From positions 1 to 9,149 of the forward strand of contig QFQM01000182.1 of NCBI GenBank assembly GCA_003243255.1: a stretch of DNA of 9,149 nucleotides, read 5' to 3'. Of this stretch, positions 6,929 through 9,149 are shown one piece after another (positions within the stretch are counted from its first letter, which is position 1; each line of letters opens with the position of its first letter). Source of the DNA: Flavobacterium psychrophilum (GTDB lineage: Bacteria; Bacteroidota; Bacteroidia; Flavobacteriales; Flavobacteriaceae). The translations under genes and the position numbers were made by a program. The notes under the pieces were generated by a model. That model ran no database searches. It was not told where the DNA came from and was given only the letters and a program-made list of their open reading frames with translations.

Positions 6929-8056
6929 ATGAGAAAGTACATTCAGTCTTTAGATGGTATACGGGGTTTCGGAATCATCTTCGTTTTGCTCTATCATTTC
7001 CTCCGGTTGAACGGAAAAGACTGGAGTGTGATGGGTTTTTCCTGGATTTGGATACAAATGTTTTTTGTTCAGTCGGGATTTCTGATCACCGAAATCCTTC
7101 TGGAAAGCAAAAGCAAACCTTTTGGTACCTATATCGGGCAGTTTTACTGGCGAAGGATACTTCGCATTTTTCCAGTCTATTTTGTCTACATCCTGGCGTT
7201 TGTTGCGATCTATGTCGTATTTCGTAAGCCGGGCGACTTTTTACAGCGTTTACCGTATCTGCTCACCTTCAGCTACAACTATACCCGGTTTATCACTGAC
7301 CTTGATTTCAACAGCATCTGGTTTATTCATTTCTGGTCGCTTGCACTGGAAGAACAATTTTATCTGGTGTGGCCTTTTCTGGTTTATTTTCTGAGCCGTA
7401 AAAACCTGCAATGGTTGATTGCATTTGCTCTGGTAGCAGCACCTGTATTCAGGTACTGGCTGACCAGCTACGTACTGGGGGCCGGTTACACGGCGGAGAT
7501 GGCCGGTGAGATTACTTATGCATTCACCCTCAGTCAGTTTGATGCATTTGCTATAGGGGCAGCAATCCCGCTCTTTAATTTGCGTGAGAAAATCACCCAA
7601 CCGGCAAAATGGATGGGAGCGACTCTGGTGATGGTATTAGCGGCCGGAGCCGTCAATTATATCTTCATCAAAAGAACTCATCCGGATTTCAGTATTTCCA
7701 GTTTAGGACTATCGGTGGCGATGATTGAAAACCTGCAACATGTATGGTCCTACTCGCTGATCAATTTTCTATTTCTATTTGTGATCATTCTGCTCATCAG
7801 GGAGGATTACAAGGGAATATTTAATTTTAAACCCCTCGTCAATATTGGCAAAGTAGTATACGGTATGTATATCTACCATTTTGTCATATTAGTTGCCGCA
7901 TTAGCATTGAATAATTATCTGATCCACAACTTCTTCATTGCTTTTGTAATCGCGTTTCTATCCGCTTACGGTGCAGCGTATATCAGCTACCATTATTTTG
8001 AAAAGCGATTTCTGGGGTTGAGGGACTTCTGGTGGTCATCACACCAGAAGAAGTAG
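6929..8056 (+). CDS. Acyltransferase-3 (OafA/YrhL-like) membrane acyltransferase
   Basis: This 375-residue polytopic inner-membrane protein has the normal length of a stand-alone acyltransferase-3 domain. Hallmarks are present: SLDGIRGFGIIFVLLYHF gives the conserved R-x10-H pair (Arg12, His23), MFFVQSGFLIT (44-54) matches the FFVLSGFLIT block, WRRILRIFP (74-82) carries the R-x-x-R motif (Arg76, Arg79), and FWSLALEEQFYLVWP (135-149) matches the SLAVEEQFY block. The C-terminal helices include YGMYIYHF and a final basic tail. Members transfer acetyl or other acyl groups to O-antigen, capsule, peptidoglycan or lipid-linked sugars, usually from acetyl-CoA. No SGNH domain is fused, so it must act alone or with a partner elsewhere. 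It is divergent from the polysaccharide operon with 168 bases between start codons, which suggests but does not prove a shared glycan target. ATG 6929 places the family N-terminus correctly; no clear Shine-Dalgarno sequence is seen. Confidence 0.95.
   Translation: MRKYIQSLDGIRGFGIIFVLLYHFLRLNGKDWSVMGFSWIWIQMFFVQSGFLITEILLESKSKPFGTYIGQFYWRRILRIFPVYFVYILAFVAIYVVFRKPGDFLQRLPYLLTFSYNYTRFITDLDFNSIWFIHFWSLALEEQFYLVWPFLVYFLSRKNLQWLIAFALVAAPVFRYWLTSYVLGAGYTAEMAGEITYAFTLSQFDAFAIGAAIPLFNLREKITQPAKWMGATLVMVLAAGAVNYIFIKRTHPDFSISSLGLSVAMIENLQHVWSYSLINFLFLFVIILLIREDYKGIFNFKPLVNIGKVVYGMYIYHFVILVAALALNNYLIHNFFIAFVIAFLSAYGAAYISYHYFEKRFLGLRDFWWSSHQKK
8026..8050. terminator. Perfect 9-bp hairpin at the convergent gene ends, possible terminator
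   Basis: CTTCTGGTG (8026-8034) and CACCAGAAG (8042-8050) are perfect inverted repeats around a 7-base loop. The hairpin lies in the last codons of the acyltransferase gene, just before its TAG, and 27 bases from the stop of the convergent PD40 gene. Neither side has a T-run, so it is not a textbook intrinsic terminator. A bidirectional transcript-ending or mRNA-stabilising hairpin is a reasonable reading; chance is possible. Confidence 0.3.
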
Positions 8057-8076
8057 TGGTGGGCTAAGGATGGTGT

Positions 8077-9149
8077 TTAATAAACAACTTTAATCTCTAC
8101 TCCATTTTTTCCTTTAGCCACTTCGTTTGAAGTTTTGGTCTTCAGTTTTTCTTTTGCTACCCCGGTTTGCAACTGAATGTACTCCAATACGTTTTTGGAA
8201 CGATTCAGCGCAATAGAGTAGTTGATGGAAGGGGTGGTGCTATCATTAGCGAAGGCGGTGATTTCGATGGATTTCAAGAGTTTGGTGTTGTGCTTGCGCA
8301 GCACTGCATTGACCTGATCTTTAACGTGTGCAGATACAGTGGAGGAGTTGAGATCGAAAGAGACGAACTCCGCTTTGTCCTTATTATCGGCATCATTTAC
8401 TTTCAGTCCTGAGAGCAACTGCTGCGTTTCCTGAACGATTTTGTTGATGGAATCCTTTAATATGGTTTGTTGCTTGAAGATACTTTGATAGATGTCAGAA
8501 AATTCAGCATCGCGATTGCTGGAAAAAGTACAGATAGTGTCGTTGTGTAGGGTGAAATAGGCGTCAAATTTTTCGCTGTTAATAGGTTTCCCCAGGTTTT
8601 TCGGTTTACTCCATACGGTCCAGCTTTCATAGAGTCTTTCCGATACGAAGATATCGGCATCACCCAAGCCTGCATGCCCGTTGCTGGAGAAATAAATCTT
8701 CTTTCCATCCTCTGAAAGGTAGGGCGCAATTTCAAATCCCTCGGTATTAATGGTCGACCCCAGATTTAAAGGAGTGCTCCATTTTTCTCCCGGCCCTTTT
8801 ATACTCACATACAAATCTTCCTGACCAAATGAATCTTTATCGTTCATGGATATCAGCAGTATGTCGAACGTGGGGTTCATGTAATAGCCTACAAACTCGC
8901 TACGTTCCATGCCGGGTATGACAATGGTTTCGGGGGATGTCCATTCTCCATTCAATAATTTAGAAAAAGCAATACCACTTTTCTTGTTATAGGAGTTGAG
9001 GAGGTAGATAACAGTACCGTTTTTGTTGATGCCAATTACTGCGTTGCTTCCTTTTGTATTCCATTGTTTGAATTTGTTGGTAGCAGGAGTCCATTCACCT
9101 TCAGCGGTTTTATCTGATCTCCAGATATCAAGTCCTGCTATCTTACCAC
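8077..9149 (-). CDS. PD40 beta-propeller protein with degenerate OmpA-like C-terminus (5' end outside window)
   Basis: The frame is open from the right edge to TAA at 8079-8077, giving about 356 visible residues. A TTG at 8955 is only an internal codon, since clear repeat sequence continues upstream (DIWRSDKTAEGEWTPATN at the edge). PD40/WD40-like repeat units are visible: WTPATNKF, then WTSPETI, then WSTPLNLGSTINTEGFEIAP with LSEDGKKIYFSSNG and GDADIFVSE, then WSKPKNLGKPINSEKFDAYF and FSSNRD. After a short coiled segment (KDSINKIVQETQQLLSGL), the region 8375-8080 has the layout of an OmpA peptidoglycan-binding domain: VSFDLNSST, SIEITAFAND, N-x6-NRSKNVLEYI, a final EIKVVY. The usual G-H-T-D is replaced by A-F-A-N-D. 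Bacteroidota have many PD40-OmpA proteins in the periplasm or outer membrane, some tied to secretion or gliding. The role here is unknown, and it is not clearly linked to the polysaccharide genes. Confidence 0.8.
   Translation of the reverse strand, partial: GKIAGLDIWRSDKTAEGEWTPATNKFKQWNTKGSNAVIGINKNGTVIYLLNSYNKKSGIAFSKLLNGEWTSPETIVIPGMERSEFVGYYMNPTFDILLISMNDKDSFGQEDLYVSIKGPGEKWSTPLNLGSTINTEGFEIAPYLSEDGKKIYFSSNGHAGLGDADIFVSERLYESWTVWSKPKNLGKPINSEKFDAYFTLHNDTICTFSSNRDAEFSDIYQSIFKQQTILKDSINKIVQETQQLLSGLKVNDADNKDKAEFVSFDLNSSTVSAHVKDQVNAVLRKHNTKLLKSIEITAFANDSTTPSINYSIALNRSKNVLEYIQLQTGVAKEKLKTKTSNEVAKGKNGVEIKVVY

Noticed and set aside
7250..7600. Minus-strand ORF of 116 codons
   Set aside because: It is antisense to the acyltransferase-3 gene, is Cys/Lys/Gln-rich without domain sense, and the opposite frame carries all the conserved motifs.
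8077..8955. Complete 292-residue gene starting at TTG 8955
   Set aside because: The frame stays open to the window edge and PD40 repeat sequence continues upstream of 8955, so this is an internal codon of a longer gene.
1..9149. CRISPR arrays, tRNA/rRNA genes, insertion sequences, riboswitches
   Set aside because: No spaced direct repeats, cloverleaf-like sequences, transposase motifs or terminal repeats were seen.

Overview
The window looks like a Bacteroidota chromosome, most probably from the Cytophagales/Chitinophagales side. The reasons are moderate GC with A/T-rich gaps, a PD40-repeat protein with an OmpA-like tail, TAnnTTTG-type promoter elements and weak Shine-Dalgarno signals. I cannot assign a genus.

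Positions 1-6760 are one minus-strand block of six closely spaced genes. In transcription order they are: a Wzz/Wzc-type polysaccharide co-polymerase with a degenerate tyrosine-kinase-like domain (6760-4532); a Wzx-type flippase (4490-3147); a 38-residue single-pass membrane protein whose ATG overlaps the flippase stop in an ATGA (3150-3034); an MBOAT O-acyltransferase (2965-1568); a membrane-anchored SGNH-like partner (1555-611); and the first third or more of an O-antigen ligase/Wzy-type membrane protein that runs off the left edge (586-1). This is the membrane machinery of a surface polysaccharide pathway: flipping, chain-length control/export, acylation, and polymerisation or ligation. No glycosyltransferase, sugar-nucleotide enzyme or outer-membrane polysaccharide exporter lies in the window.

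Positions 6761-6928 are a divergent intergenic region with candidate promoters on both strands. To its right, a second, unrelated acyltransferase (acyltransferase-3/OafA family) is read on the plus strand (6929-8056). It converges, across a 20-base gap, on a minus-strand PD40 beta-propeller protein with a degenerate OmpA-like C-terminus (9149-8077). That gene is open at the right edge, so its true start is outside the window.

A plausible working picture is that a lipid-linked repeat unit is flipped by the Wzx protein, polymerised or ligated by the left-edge protein, and length-controlled by the co-polymerase. The MBOAT/SGNH pair would acylate it on the periplasmic side, and the divergent acyltransferase-3 enzyme could decorate the same or another glycan. 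Points worth a second look are the 38-residue microprotein, the FxYFxF end of the MBOAT protein (reminiscent of the acyl-relay tail of DltX), the co-polymerase kinase domain with an altered Walker B and no tyrosine tail, and two genes that appear to start at TTG. I see no mobile element, CRISPR array, tRNA or rRNA, and no gene-free stretch longer than 300 bases.
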